Part shown: positions 19,731 to 27,898 of the stretch, piece by piece
Numbering within the stretch: position 1 is the first letter of the stretch
Layout of the letters: every line of letters begins with the position of its first letter
Assembly (NCBI RefSeq): GCF_003340565.1
Contig: NZ_QPLK01000024.1
Span: 1-42,926, forward strand
DNA: 42,926 bases
Source: Rhodovulum sp. 12E13
Lineage (GTDB): Bacteria; Pseudomonadota; Alphaproteobacteria; Rhodobacterales; Rhodobacteraceae
Direction: 5' to 3'
Program-made: the position numbers and the translations under genes
The notes under the pieces: model-generated
What the model was told of the DNA's origin: nothing
Seen by the model: only the letters and a program-made list of their open reading frames with translations
Databases searched by the model: none

Positions 19731-20473
19731 CCGAATGGGCCCTCAAGCGGTTCTGGACGGAGGCACGCGCCGAGCCGGGCGAGGGCGGCTGGGCTGTCCT
19801 GCTCGACGGCCGCCCCGTGCACACGCCCGCCCGTGCGCCCCTGCTCCTGCCCACCGAGGCGCTGGCCGAGGCCGTGGCGGCCGAGTGGCAGGCGCAGGAG
19901 GGCGAGGTGCAGCCGGGCCTGATGCCCCTCACGCGCGCGGCCAACTCCGCGCTCGACAAGGTCGTGCTGCAGGCGGGGGCGGTGGCCGACATGCTGATCG
20001 AGTACGGCGACACCGACCTCTTGTGCTACCGCGCCGAGACGCCGGAGGAGCTGGCCGCCGCGCAGGCCGAGGCGTGGGATCCCCTGCTCGACTGGGCGCG
20101 CTCGGCGCTGGGCGCCCCGCTGGTGGCGACCGCCGGCGTCATCCATGTCGACCAGCCGGAGCGCGCCCGTGCCGGCCTGAGGGCCGCGGTCGCGGGGCAG
20201 GACGCCTTCGCGCTCACGGCGCTGCACGATCTGGTGACGCTGTCGGGCTCGCTCGTGATCGGGCTCGCCGCGCAGCAGGGCGTGCTGCCTGCCGAGGAGC
20301 TGTGGATTCGTTCGCGCGTCGACGAGCACTGGCAGGAAAGCCAGTGGGGCCGCGACGCCGAAGCCGCCCGCATGGAAGAGGCCCGGCGGGCAGATTTTCT
20401 CGTTGCGTCAGCCTTTCATTTTCTCTCGCGCCGGCCCGCTCGACAGGGCGAGGCCGACAAGCCTGCCCGATAA
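19727..20473 (+). CDS. ATP12-family F1-ATPase assembly chaperone
   Basis: A 248-residue ATP12 protein. In mitochondria ATP12 binds the free F1 alpha subunit; alphaproteobacteria keep homologues, presumably with the same role. Family marks are the N-terminal KRFWTEA ... VLLDGRPVHTPARAPLLLP, the central SALDKVVLQ ... YGDTDLLCYRAETPEEL, and ALHDLVTLSGSLVIGLA. The start is fixed by the ATGA overlap with rluC. It ends the operon. Confidence 0.92.
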   Translation: MTEWALKRFWTEARAEPGEGGWAVLLDGRPVHTPARAPLLLPTEALAEAVAAEWQAQEGEVQPGLMPLTRAANSALDKVVLQAGAVADMLIEYGDTDLLCYRAETPEELAAAQAEAWDPLLDWARSALGAPLVATAGVIHVDQPERARAGLRAAVAGQDAFALTALHDLVTLSGSLVIGLAAQQGVLPAEELWIRSRVDEHWQESQWGRDAEAARMEEARRADFLVASAFHFLSRRPARQGEADKPAR

Positions 20474-20568
20474 GTCGGCGGGCGGCCACCATTCCGCACA
20501 AGGGGTGGGCACGGCCCGACTCGGGCAGCAAGTCCAGCGATCTGTCGTTGCGCAGGGCCAGACCAGCC

Positions 20569-20699
20569 TTGACCTTGATGCGGTGTTTTGCCCAATGTTG
20601 CGGCGTTGAGGGAAGGGGGCTGCGCTCGTCTGCCGCTGCGTAAGGGGGGCGGATACCCCCTCATTGCGAAAACGCCCGCTTGCCGGGCGAACCATCAGG
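20569..20699 (+). promoter_or_regulatory. Probable promoter and leader region of the amino acid transporter
   Basis: The 237-base gap before aapJ must carry its promoter. TTGACC (20569-20574) is a reasonable -35, but no good -10 follows at 16-18 bases. The leader holds two small hairpins: five-G/five-C arms (20644-20648, 20656-20660) and CGCCCG/CGGGCG (20673-20678, 20684-20689), the second ending 10 bases before the AAGAGG binding site. These could control aapJ translation. No sigma-54 type -24/-12 site was found by eye. Confidence 0.3.
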
Positions 20700-20710
20700 A
20701 AGAGGTAAAC

Positions 20711-21730
20711 ATGAAGAAATCCGTTCTCGCGAGCGCCGTAGCCGCGACTGCCATCGCCGCCGCCGGCATGGCGTCGGCCCAGACGCTGCAACAGGTGCAG
20801 GATCGGGGCGTGCTCAACTGCGGCGTGAATACCGGCCTCGTGGGCTTCGCCGCCCCCAACGCGGAAGGCGAGTGGGAAGGCTTCGACGTTGCGGTGTGCC
20901 GTGCCGTCGCCGCCGCCGTGCTCGGCGATCCGTCGTCGGTCGAGTTCGTGTCGACCACCGGCAAGACGCGCTTCACCGCGCTGGCCTCGGGCGAGGTCGA
21001 CATGGTTTCGCGCAACACGACCTGGACCTTCACGCGCGACAACGACCTGAAGTTCGAGTTCGTCGGCATCAACTACTACGACGGCCAGGGCTTCATGGTT
21101 CCCCGGGCGCTGGGCGTGAGCTCGGCGACCGAGCTCGACGGTGCCACCGTCTGCATCCAGACCGGCACCACGACCGAGCTGAACCTCGCGGACTTCTTCC
21201 GCGCCAACAACATGAACTACGACCCGGTGCCGATCGAGACGAACGCCGAGGCGCAGCAGCAGTACCTCGCCGGCGCGTGCGACGTGTACACGACCGACAT
21301 GTCGGGCCTCGCGGCGACCCGTGCCACGTTCGAGGCGCCGGGCGACCACGTGCTCCTTCCCGAGGTCATCTCGAAGGAGCCGCTCGGACCGCTCGTGCGC
21401 CATGGAGACAACGAGTGGGGCGACATCGTGCGCTGGACGCTCAACGGCCTGATCGCGGCCGAAGAGTACGGCATCACGTCGGCCAACATCGACGAACTCG
21501 CCCAGGGGACCAACAACCCCGAGATCAACCGGATGCTCGGCACCGAGGGCAACTTCGGCGAGATCCTTGGACTGGAATCCGACTGGCTGGTCAACGCGCT
21601 GAAGGCCGGCGGCAATTACGGCGAGATCTTCGAGCGTCACATCGGCGAGAGCACCCCGATCGGTCTGGCGCGCGGTCTCAACGCGCAGTGGACCGATGGC
21701 GGCCTGATGTACTCGCCGCCGTTCCGCTGA
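20711..21730 (+). CDS. aapJ: General L-amino acid ABC transporter, binding protein
   Basis: A 339-residue periplasmic binding protein, the AapJ/BztA type. Residues 1-23 form a signal peptide ending ASA. The mature part is a two-lobe fold, with GVLNCGVNTGLVGFA at the start of lobe 1 and GATVCIQTGTTTELNLADFF at 144-163 in lobe 2. In Rhodobacter capsulatus the homologous Bzt system imports glutamate, glutamine, aspartate and asparagine; in Rhizobium the Aap system takes many L-amino acids. The order aapJQMP and its own downstream hairpin match this system. Confidence 0.94.
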   Translation: MKKSVLASAVAATAIAAAGMASAQTLQQVQDRGVLNCGVNTGLVGFAAPNAEGEWEGFDVAVCRAVAAAVLGDPSSVEFVSTTGKTRFTALASGEVDMVSRNTTWTFTRDNDLKFEFVGINYYDGQGFMVPRALGVSSATELDGATVCIQTGTTTELNLADFFRANNMNYDPVPIETNAEAQQQYLAGACDVYTTDMSGLAATRATFEAPGDHVLLPEVISKEPLGPLVRHGDNEWGDIVRWTLNGLIAAEEYGITSANIDELAQGTNNPEINRMLGTEGNFGEILGLESDWLVNALKAGGNYGEIFERHIGESTPIGLARGLNAQWTDGGLMYSPPFR

Positions 21731-21744
21731 TCGCACGAATCCGG

Positions 21745-21771
21745 GAAGGGCGCGGGCACTCCGCGCCCTTC
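21745..21771 (+). terminator. Hairpin after aapJ
   Basis: Eleven-base perfect arms (21745-21755 GAAGGGCGCGG, 21761-21771) with a GCACT loop, followed by TCGTATCC and no T-run. Hairpins at this place are common after binding-protein genes, where they protect the upstream message or cause partial termination, giving more binding protein than permease. Confidence 0.6.
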
Positions 21772-21854
21772 TCGTATCCGACGGACGGACAAGACAGGCC
21801 GGAAGAGGCGGGCACGGCCCCGCCCGGCTAACCGGCTCCAGCAGGGATATTGCC

Positions 21855-23414
21855 ATGTCCTCGACGGTCGAGCCGCCACGGGAGCAGTTCCGGCTCTCGA
21901 TGCTGCTGAACGATACGCGCTACCGGTCGTATACCTTCCAGGTCATCGCGCTCTTTCTCCTGATCCTCTTCATGGCGTTTCTCGGCTGGAACCTCGTGAG
22001 GAACCTCGCCGATCTCGGTCAGGACATCTCGTTCGCCTTCCTCGGCGAGCCCGCGGGCTACGACATCAACCAGCGCCCGATTCCCTACAACAACCAGGAT
22101 TCGCACCTGCGCGCGGCCTTCGTCGGGGTGCTCAATACCCTCATCGTGGCCTTCCTCGGCTGCGTCACGGCGACGATCCTCGGCACCATCGCCGGCGTGC
22201 TGCGCCTGTCGAACAACTGGCTCGTGGCCAAGCTCATGGCGGCCTATGTCGAGGCGTTCCGCAACGTGCCGGTGCTGATCTGGATCCTTATCATCTTCTT
22301 CATCATGACGGCGGCACTCCCCGCGCCGTCGGCCTTCAGGGGCGCGGATCCCGACCAGACCATGCTGTTCGGCGCGATGGCGGCGACCAATCGCGGCGTC
22401 TACGTGCCCGAGCCTGTCCTTGGGCCGGGCGGCTGGCTCTTCGTGGCGGTGTTCCTCGCCTCGGTGGCGGGCGTTTTCGCCTATCGCCGCTTCGCCACCA
22501 AGCTGCTCTACGACACGGGCCGAGACCTGCCGCGCGGCTGGCCGTCGCTGGCTATCCTCGTGGTGCCGTCGCTCGTGGTCTGGCTCCTCTTCTCGCTCAC
22601 CGCGGGCTCGGCGCAGAACGCGCTGCTGGTGCCCGAGGGTGCCGGCGGGCAAACGCTGGAAGACTATGTGATGGCCGAGGGCGGCGCGACGCTCTGCCTC
22701 GTCGATGGGGCATCGTCCAGCACCGTGGCCAAGACGGCGCTCCTGCGCCTGCAGGCTGCCGCCCGCTCGGGCCCGGTGGACGACCGCGTCAACCTGAACA
22801 TCCGCACCAACCGGGTGGAGAGCCGGGCGGCCGCCGTTGCCGCCTTCGAGGAGGGGCAGTGCAACCTGCTCGCCGTGCCGCAGGAGGCGGCCGCCAACAT
22901 CGCCGCGGGCGCGACGCTGGAGACCCAGCTGCGCGAGGGGCGTCCCATCGAGTGGGACAAGCCGTATCTCTCGGGCTTCAACTTTTCCGACGGCGTGCAG
23001 GTGCGCGGCTCGCTCATCGCGCTGTGGTTCGCGCTGGCGATCTATACCGGCGCCTTCATCGCCGAGAACGTGCGCGCCGGCATCCAGGCGATCCCGCGCG
23101 GCCAGACAGAGGCCGCGGCATCGCTCGGCCTGCGCCCGGGCCGGATCATGAACCTCGTGATCCTGCCGCAGGCGCTGCGGATCATCATCCCGCCGGTCAT
23201 CTCGCAATACCTGAACCTGACCAAGAACAGCTCGCTCGCCATCGCCGTGGGCTACATGGACGTGACCGGAACGCTCGGAGGCATCACGCTCAACCAGACC
23301 GGCCGCGCCATCGAGTCGATCCTGATGCTGATGCTGTTCTACCTGATCATCTCGCTGAGCATCTCGGCCGTGATGAACGTGTTCAACAACGCCGTCAGGC
23401 TGAAGGAGCGCTGA
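21855..23414 (+). CDS. aapQ: General L-amino acid ABC transporter, permease AapQ/BztB, with inserted domain
   Basis: A 519-residue inner-membrane permease. The conserved parts are the N-terminal helix (about 25-50), the helices near 86-160, and the C-terminal core with the EAA loop (about 419-440: EAAASLGLRPGRIMNLVILPQALRIIIPP) that contacts the ATPase. It is about 115 residues longer than the usual 400. The extra stretch lies at about 251-365, between two membrane segments on what should be the periplasmic side, and looks like part of an amino acid binding protein. A 124-base gap with a hairpin separates it from aapJ. Confidence 0.92.
   Translation: MSSTVEPPREQFRLSMLLNDTRYRSYTFQVIALFLLILFMAFLGWNLVRNLADLGQDISFAFLGEPAGYDINQRPIPYNNQDSHLRAAFVGVLNTLIVAFLGCVTATILGTIAGVLRLSNNWLVAKLMAAYVEAFRNVPVLIWILIIFFIMTAALPAPSAFRGADPDQTMLFGAMAATNRGVYVPEPVLGPGGWLFVAVFLASVAGVFAYRRFATKLLYDTGRDLPRGWPSLAILVVPSLVVWLLFSLTAGSAQNALLVPEGAGGQTLEDYVMAEGGATLCLVDGASSSTVAKTALLRLQAAARSGPVDDRVNLNIRTNRVESRAAAVAAFEEGQCNLLAVPQEAAANIAAGATLETQLREGRPIEWDKPYLSGFNFSDGVQVRGSLIALWFALAIYTGAFIAENVRAGIQAIPRGQTEAAASLGLRPGRIMNLVILPQALRIIIPPVISQYLNLTKNSSLAIAVGYMDVTGTLGGITLNQTGRAIESILMLMLFYLIISLSISAVMNVFNNAVRLKER
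22605..22950 (+). other. Binding-protein-like insert within AapQ
   Basis: Residues 251-365 of AapQ are absent from typical AapQ proteins. GATLCLVDGASSS (277-290) followed by RTNRVESRAAAVAAFEEGQCNLL (317-339) lines up with AapJ GATVCIQTGTTTE (144-156) and ETNAEAQQQYLAGACDVYTTD (176-196). The shared pattern is GAT-x-C-x3-G, then TN, then a Gly-x-Cys step. It reads in frame and has the same codon habits as the rest. I infer a partial lobe of a binding protein fused into the permease loop. Confidence 0.5.
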
Positions 23415-23415
23415 G

Positions 23416-23472
23416 ATGGTCGCACCGAAAGAGCGCCCGGCCACGAGTGCAGCGAAGGAGGGCCGCGGATGA
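23416..23472 (+). other. 18-codon frame between aapQ and aapM
   Basis: An ATG at 23416, one base after the aapQ stop, opens an 18-codon frame ([18 protein letters not shown]) whose TGA overlaps the aapM ATG as ATGA. It could couple translation of the two permease genes, or be chance. aapM has its own good binding site (AAGGAGG). Confidence 0.2.
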
Positions 23473-24770
23473 GCGACGTTCACGCCCGCACCGTCGCCTA
23501 TGTGCGCGAGTCCGAGATCCCGCCGGCGCCACCGCCCGAGGCGGTGGGCGGCGTCGTCAAGTGGCTGCGCGACAACCTCTTCTCCAACTGGTTCAACGCG
23601 ATCCTGACGCTTGCGTCGCTCTACGCGGTGTACTGGGTGCTCGCGCAGAGCCTGCCATGGATACTCAACGGCGTCTGGAACGCGGGCAGCCTCGCCGAAT
23701 GCCGAGAGATTCTCGGCGGCACGTCGGGGGCCTGCTGGGCCGTGCTGTCGGAGCGGTGGAACCAGCTTCTGTTCGGCTTCACCTACCCGTCCGAGCTCTA
23801 CTGGCGGCCGTCGCTGGCCTTCCTGCTGCTGCTCGTCTGCGCCGCGCCGGTGCTGTTCCCGGCGCTGCCGCGCCGCATGCTGATCCTCACCGCGCTCTAC
23901 CCGTTCGTGGCCTACTTCCTGATCTGGGGCGGCTCGATCTGGACACCGGTGCTCACGGCCGTGGGCTTCATGGTGGGCTATGCGGTGTATTCCCGGCTCG
24001 TCACCCAGAGTTTCGCCATGGGCTTTTTGGCGGGCACGGTGGCAGCGCTCGTGTTCTGGTCGCTGCAGGGCTACCTGGTACCGCCGCTCTCTACGGTGGC
24101 GCCGATCGCGCTCGAGGCCGTGCCGAGCCGCGACATGGGCGGCTTCATGCTCAACATCATCCTCGGGACCGTCTGCATCTCTTTGTCGCTTCCCATCGGC
24201 ATCGCGCTGGCGCTCGGCCGGCAGAGCTCGATGCCGATCATCAAGTGGATCAGCGTGATCTTCATCGAGTTCATCCGCGGCGTGCCGCTGATCACGCTGC
24301 TGTTCGTCGCCAACGTGGTGCTCGCCTACTTCCTGCCGCCGCAATCCAATCTCGACCTGATCCTGCGGGTGGTCATCATGATCACCATGTTCGCCTCGGC
24401 CTACATCGCAGAGGTGGTGCGCGGCGGCCTCGCCGCCCTGCCGCGGGGCCAGTACGAGGCGGCCGACAGTCTCGGGCTCGACTACGCGCAGGCGATGCGG
24501 CTGATCATCCTGCCGCAGGCGCTGAAGATCTCGATCCCCGGTATCGTCAACGTGGCCGTGGGCCTGTTCAAGGACACCACGCTCGTCTCGGTCATCTCGA
24601 TGTTCGACCTCGTCGGCATGATCCGGGGGCCGATCCTGGCGTCGACCGACTGGAACGGGGTGTACTGGGAGCTGTTCGGCTTCGCCGCGCTGCTGTTCTT
24701 CGTCGTCTGCTACGGCATTTCCCAATACTCGCAATGGCTGGAGCGGCAGCTCCAGACCGACCGACGCTGA
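23469..24770 (+). CDS. aapM: General L-amino acid ABC transporter, permease AapM/BztC
   Basis: A 433-residue permease with several membrane helices and the EAA loop near the end ([30 protein letters not shown]). It pairs with AapQ to form the channel. It is moderately longer than the usual 385 or so, mainly in the middle hydrophobic part, and has no binding-protein-like insert of the kind seen in AapQ. ATG at 23469 follows AAGGAGG. Confidence 0.94.
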   Translation: MSDVHARTVAYVRESEIPPAPPPEAVGGVVKWLRDNLFSNWFNAILTLASLYAVYWVLAQSLPWILNGVWNAGSLAECREILGGTSGACWAVLSERWNQLLFGFTYPSELYWRPSLAFLLLLVCAAPVLFPALPRRMLILTALYPFVAYFLIWGGSIWTPVLTAVGFMVGYAVYSRLVTQSFAMGFLAGTVAALVFWSLQGYLVPPLSTVAPIALEAVPSRDMGGFMLNIILGTVCISLSLPIGIALALGRQSSMPIIKWISVIFIEFIRGVPLITLLFVANVVLAYFLPPQSNLDLILRVVIMITMFASAYIAEVVRGGLAALPRGQYEAADSLGLDYAQAMRLIILPQALKISIPGIVNVAVGLFKDTTLVSVISMFDLVGMIRGPILASTDWNGVYWELFGFAALLFFVVCYGISQYSQWLERQLQTDRR

Positions 24771-24783
24771 GAAAGGACGCCCC

Positions 24784-25581
24784 ATGAGCGAAGCACCGCA
24801 AATGCCGGAGGCCTCGGCACCGAAGAAGACGATGACCGTCTCCGACGAGGTGGCCATCGAGATCGAGGCGATGAACAAGTGGTTCGGCGCCTTCCACGTG
24901 CTGCGCGACATCAACCTGACCGTCTATCGCGGCGAGCGGATCGTGATCTGCGGGCCTTCCGGCTCGGGCAAGTCGACCCTCATCCGCTGCATCAACGCGC
25001 TCGAAGAGCATCAGGCGGGCCGGATCGAGGTGGACGGCACCGTGCTCTCGTCGGACATCAAGAACATCGACACGATCCGCTCCGAGGTCGGGATGGTGTT
25101 CCAGCACTTCAACCTCTTCCCGCACCTGACCATCCTCGAGAACTGCACGCTGGCCCCGATCTGGGTGCGCAAGACGCCCAAGCGCGAGGCCGAGGAAACG
25201 GCGATGCACTTTCTCACCAAGGTCAAGATACCCGAACAGGCGCACAAGTATCCCGGACAGCTCTCGGGCGGCCAGCAGCAACGGGTGGCGATCGCGCGCA
25301 GCTTGTGCATGCGGCCGCGGATCATGCTGTTCGACGAGCCGACCTCTGCCCTCGATCCGGAGATGATCAAGGAAGTGCTCGACACCATGGTCGAGCTGGC
25401 CGGGGAAGGCATGACGATGCTGGTCGTGACGCACGAGATGGGCTTTGCCCGGCAGGTGGCGAACCGGGTGATCTTCATGGACCAGGGGCAGATCGTCGAG
25501 CAGAACGAGCCCGAGGCGTTCTTCAACGATCCCAGGAACGAGCGGACTAGGCTGTTCCTGAGCCAGATCCTCGGCCACTGA
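24784..25581 (+). CDS. aapP: General L-amino acid ABC transporter, ATP-binding protein
   Basis: A 265-residue ABC ATPase. Walker A is GPSGSGKST, the signature is [14 protein letters not shown], and Walker B is [14 protein letters not shown], followed by the switch histidine in VVTHEMGFA. It powers AapQM. The N-terminus has a short extra stretch of about 25 residues before the ATPase fold, as in other AapP. It begins 13 bases after aapM. Three tandem palindromes follow its stop. Confidence 0.95.
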   Translation: MSEAPQMPEASAPKKTMTVSDEVAIEIEAMNKWFGAFHVLRDINLTVYRGERIVICGPSGSGKSTLIRCINALEEHQAGRIEVDGTVLSSDIKNIDTIRSEVGMVFQHFNLFPHLTILENCTLAPIWVRKTPKREAEETAMHFLTKVKIPEQAHKYPGQLSGGQQQRVAIARSLCMRPRIMLFDEPTSALDPEMIKEVLDTMVELAGEGMTMLVVTHEMGFARQVANRVIFMDQGQIVEQNEPEAFFNDPRNERTRLFLSQILGH

Positions 25582-25590
25582 GCTCGAGGC

Positions 25591-25656
25591 AAGGCGCTTC
25601 GAAGCGCCTTGAGAAGCGCTTTCGAAAGCGCTTGGCAACGCCCTTGCAAGGGCGTT
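25591..25656. repeat. Three tandem 20-bp perfect palindromes at 23-bp spacing
   Basis: AAGGCGCTTCGAAGCGCCTT (25591-25610), AAGCGCTTTCGAAAGCGCTT (25614-25633) and AACGCCCTTGCAAGGGCGTT (25637-25656) are each perfectly self-complementary over 20 bases and start exactly 23 bases apart; the 3-base spacers are GAG and GGC, and GGC also precedes the first. The three differ in sequence, yet in each both arms have changed together. They lie between two convergent genes (aapP and the SixA-like gene). As RNA each would form an 8-bp hairpin with a 4-base loop. Bidirectional termination or mRNA protection is the simplest role; a repeated protein site is also possible. Confidence 0.85.
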
Positions 25657-25668
25657 CCGCGTCGCCGC

Positions 25669-26166
25669 TCAACCGGCGGGAGCGAGGTCGTGGGGGGTGA
25701 GGAACTCCACCACCTCGCCCGAGCCCGGCTGCAGCCCGGCCCAGTCGCCGAGGTCGAAGCGCAGGATCGTGAGGGCGCCGGTCGGGTAGTCGTCGAAGCG
25801 GGGATGGTCGGGCTTTTCGCGGGCGAGGATCTGCGCGAGTGCCCCGATTCCGGGATTGTGGCCCACCATCATCACCGTTTCGCCCACGGCGCCCTGCAGC
25901 GCGGCAAAGAGGGCGCCGGGCGGCGCTTCGTAGATGTCTTCGCGGATCTCGGGCGTCGCGTCGAGCTTGAGCCGCTCCAGCGTCTCGCGCGTGCGAAGGG
26001 CGGGCGAGCAGAGCACTTGGTCGGGTGTCCATCCCTGCTGGCGAAACCACTTGGCGAGGTCGCCCGAGGCGCGCTTGCCGCGCTTGTTGAGAGGCCGCTC
26101 GAGATCCTCGAGCTCGGGATTGTTCCAGCTCGACTTGGCGTGGCGGAGGAGGATCAGGTGCTTCAT
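25669..26166 (-). CDS. SixA-like histidine phosphatase
   Basis: A 165-residue member of the histidine phosphatase (phosphoglycerate mutase-like) superfamily. The catalytic RHAKSS is at residues 8-13, LCSPALRTRETLE holds the second Arg, and MVGHNPG holds the second His. SixA in E. coli dephosphorylates phosphohistidine on signalling proteins; the substrate here is unknown. The frame is open upstream to 26547, but MKHLILLRHAK is the family start, and it overlaps the upstream gene by ATGA. Confidence 0.88.
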   Translation of the reverse strand: MKHLILLRHAKSSWNNPELEDLERPLNKRGKRASGDLAKWFRQQGWTPDQVLCSPALRTRETLERLKLDATPEIREDIYEAPPGALFAALQGAVGETVMMVGHNPGIGALAQILAREKPDHPRFDDYPTGALTILRFDLGDWAGLQPGSGEVVEFLTPHDLAPAG

Positions 26167-26846
26167 GGGGCTCCGGTGAAGGCGCGCATGTGAAAGGCCG
26201 ACTGCGCCGGGGCGCGCGGGTAGCGGGCGGAGGCGGGGCACGCACGACGCGCTCGGCAGCCCGCCTCCATGCAATCGGCCCCCTCCGGTGCGGTGACATG
26301 GTCGCGGCAGGCGTCGATGTCGTAGGGCCCACCGCCCAGCGCGCCGACGGGACAGGCGGTGCGGCAGGGCTGGCCGGTGCAGGTTTCGCAGGGCGAGGGG
26401 GTGGGCGCCGGCAGGTCGATCCTTTGCCGGAGCGCCAGCGCGCCGCGCAGCGATACCCACAGGCCCGCCTCGTCGTGCACCAGCATGCCGACGGGTGAGG
26501 GGTGCAGCCGGCCGGTGCGCAGCGCCCAGGAGAGGAAGGGACGCCACGGCGGGCCGTCGAAGGGAAAGAGCGCCTTGGCAGAGAACGCGCAGGCAAGCCG
26601 TCCCACCGCGCGGCGCGACCAGCGGTCGAGCGGGTCGGGGCGGGTGTCCGCGAATTCGGGCTCGGCACTCACGCGCGCCCAGAAGCCGGGCTCGCGCGGG
26701 GCGAGCAGCACGACCGTCTCCGTGCCGGCGGGCAGGTGGTCGTCGTCCGCACGCGCGTGGAAGCCCCCAAGCGCCCAGAGCCCCGCCTCGGCGGCGCGCG
26801 CATCGAGTGCGGCGAAGCTCGGGGCAGGTGGGCGCGCGGCTTTCAT
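26163..26846 (-). CDS. 4Fe-4S iron-sulfur protein of unknown function
   Basis: A 227-residue protein with two cysteine clusters near the end: CETCTGQPCRTACPVGAL, the ferredoxin-like CX2CX4CX3CP motif, and a second group CMEAGCRARRACP. Together they could hold two 4Fe-4S clusters. The arrangement resembles the ferredoxin part of QueG-type proteins, but the N-terminal domain lacks features I could assign to queuosine synthesis. The ATGA overlap with the phosphatase gene downstream means the two are probably made together. Confidence 0.7.
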   Translation of the reverse strand: MKAARPPAPSFAALDARAAEAGLWALGGFHARADDDHLPAGTETVVLLAPREPGFWARVSAEPEFADTRPDPLDRWSRRAVGRLACAFSAKALFPFDGPPWRPFLSWALRTGRLHPSPVGMLVHDEAGLWVSLRGALALRQRIDLPAPTPSPCETCTGQPCRTACPVGALGGGPYDIDACRDHVTAPEGADCMEAGCRARRACPASARYPRAPAQSAFHMRAFTGAP

Positions 26847-26895
26847 GGGTGAAGCATAGGGCAGGGCGCAGGTGCGGGAGAAGGCATTTTCGTGC

Positions 26896-27774
26896 TCACC
26901 CCAGCCGCTCCTGCATGCGGATCATCGAGCCTGCGCCGTGATCGGTGAACAGCTCGAGCAGGCAGGCGTTGGGCTGGCGCCCGTCGAGAATGACCACGGC
27001 CCGCACTCCGCCTCGCAGGGCGTGAAGCGCCGTCTCGGTCTTGGGGATCATGCCGCCCGCGATCGTGCCGTCGCGCGTCATCGCCTCGACCTGTGCCGCG
27101 GTGAGCGCCGTCACCACCTTGCCCTCGGCATCCTTCACCCCCTCCACGTCGGTCAGAAGCAGCAGGCGGTCGGCCTTGAGGGCGGCAGCCACGGCGCCGG
27201 CGGCGGTGTCGCCGTTGATGTTGTAGGTCTCGCCCTCGCGGCCGGTGCCCAGGGGGGCGATGACGGGGATGATGCCGGCATCGTGAAGCTGGTGAAGGAC
27301 GTCTGGCGTCACCTCCACCGGCTCGCCGACGAAGCCGAGGCTCGGGTCGGCCGGGTCGCAGACGATCATGTTGGCGTCCTTGCCCGACAGGCCCACCGCG
27401 CGGCCGCCCTGCATGTTGATCGCCTGCACGATGCGCTTGTTGACGCCGCCCGCCAGCACCATCTCGACCACCTCGATCGTGGCCTCGTCGGTGACGCGTT
27501 TGCCGCCGACGAAGCTCGACTCGATGCCGAGCTTGCCGAGCAGCGCGTTGATCATCGGACCGCCCCCATGCACCACGACGGGTCGCAGGCCCACCTGGCT
27601 CATAAGCGTCACGTCTCGGGCGAAGCCGGCCATGGCCGCGTCGTCGCCCATCGCGTTGCCGCCCATCTTGATGACCACGGTCGCGCCCGAGTAGCGCTGG
27701 AGGTAGGGCAGCGCCTCGGCGAGCGTCCGGGCGGTGGCGATGGAGCTGTCGGGGTCGGCCATCTGTCGTCTCAT
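26896..27774 (-). CDS. argB: Acetylglutamate kinase
   Basis: A 292-residue N-acetyl-L-glutamate kinase, the second step of arginine synthesis. The substrate and ATP sites are visible in [26 protein letters not shown], and the later [29 protein letters not shown]. Two ATG starts are possible (27774 and 27762); neither has a strong binding site. The N-terminal extension (before YSGATVVIK) is the kind seen in arginine-sensitive kinases, so feedback inhibition is possible. Confidence 0.95.
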   Translation of the reverse strand: MRRQMADPDSSIATARTLAEALPYLQRYSGATVVIKMGGNAMGDDAAMAGFARDVTLMSQVGLRPVVVHGGGPMINALLGKLGIESSFVGGKRVTDEATIEVVEMVLAGGVNKRIVQAINMQGGRAVGLSGKDANMIVCDPADPSLGFVGEPVEVTPDVLHQLHDAGIIPVIAPLGTGREGETYNINGDTAAGAVAAALKADRLLLLTDVEGVKDAEGKVVTALTAAQVEAMTRDGTIAGGMIPKTETALHALRGGVRAVVILDGRQPNACLLELFTDHGAGSMIRMQERLG

Positions 27775-27807
27775 GTTCTCGGTCCGGTCGGGTCGGCGGG
27801 GCGCTCC

Positions 27808-27836
27808 CTGCTAGCCCCCGTTCCGGGCCGTGCCAA
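27808..27836 (-). promoter_or_regulatory. Possible argB promoter
   Basis: On the minus strand TTGGCA (27831-27836) and TAGCAG (27808-27813) are 17 bases apart, about 34 bases before the 27774 start. The match is moderate. Confidence 0.3.
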
Positions 27837-27845
27837 GAGGGCGAT

Positions 27846-27873
27846 TTGCACGGGCGCTGCGGCGCGGTAGTGT
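27846..27873 (+). promoter_or_regulatory. Possible promoter of the SDR gene
   Basis: TTGCAC (27846-27851) and TAGTGT (27868-27873) are 16 bases apart in the 124-base divergent spacer with argB, leaving a short leader before the ATG at 27899, which has GGGAGGG. Confidence 0.35.
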
Positions 27874-27898
27874 GACGGCGACAGCCGGGAGGGCGCGA

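Noticed and set aside
21828-24914. Minus-strand open frame of 1028 codons across the aap operon
   Set aside because: It is antisense to aapQ, aapM and part of aapP, with shadow-type composition and no domain.
25591-25656. CRISPR array
   Set aside because: The units are palindromes with 3-base spacers and are not identical; there are no unique spacers of 30 bases or cas genes.
26190-26859. Several plus-strand frames opposite the iron-sulfur gene
   Set aside because: They are Arg/Ala-rich shadows without motifs, opposite a frame with clear cysteine clusters.
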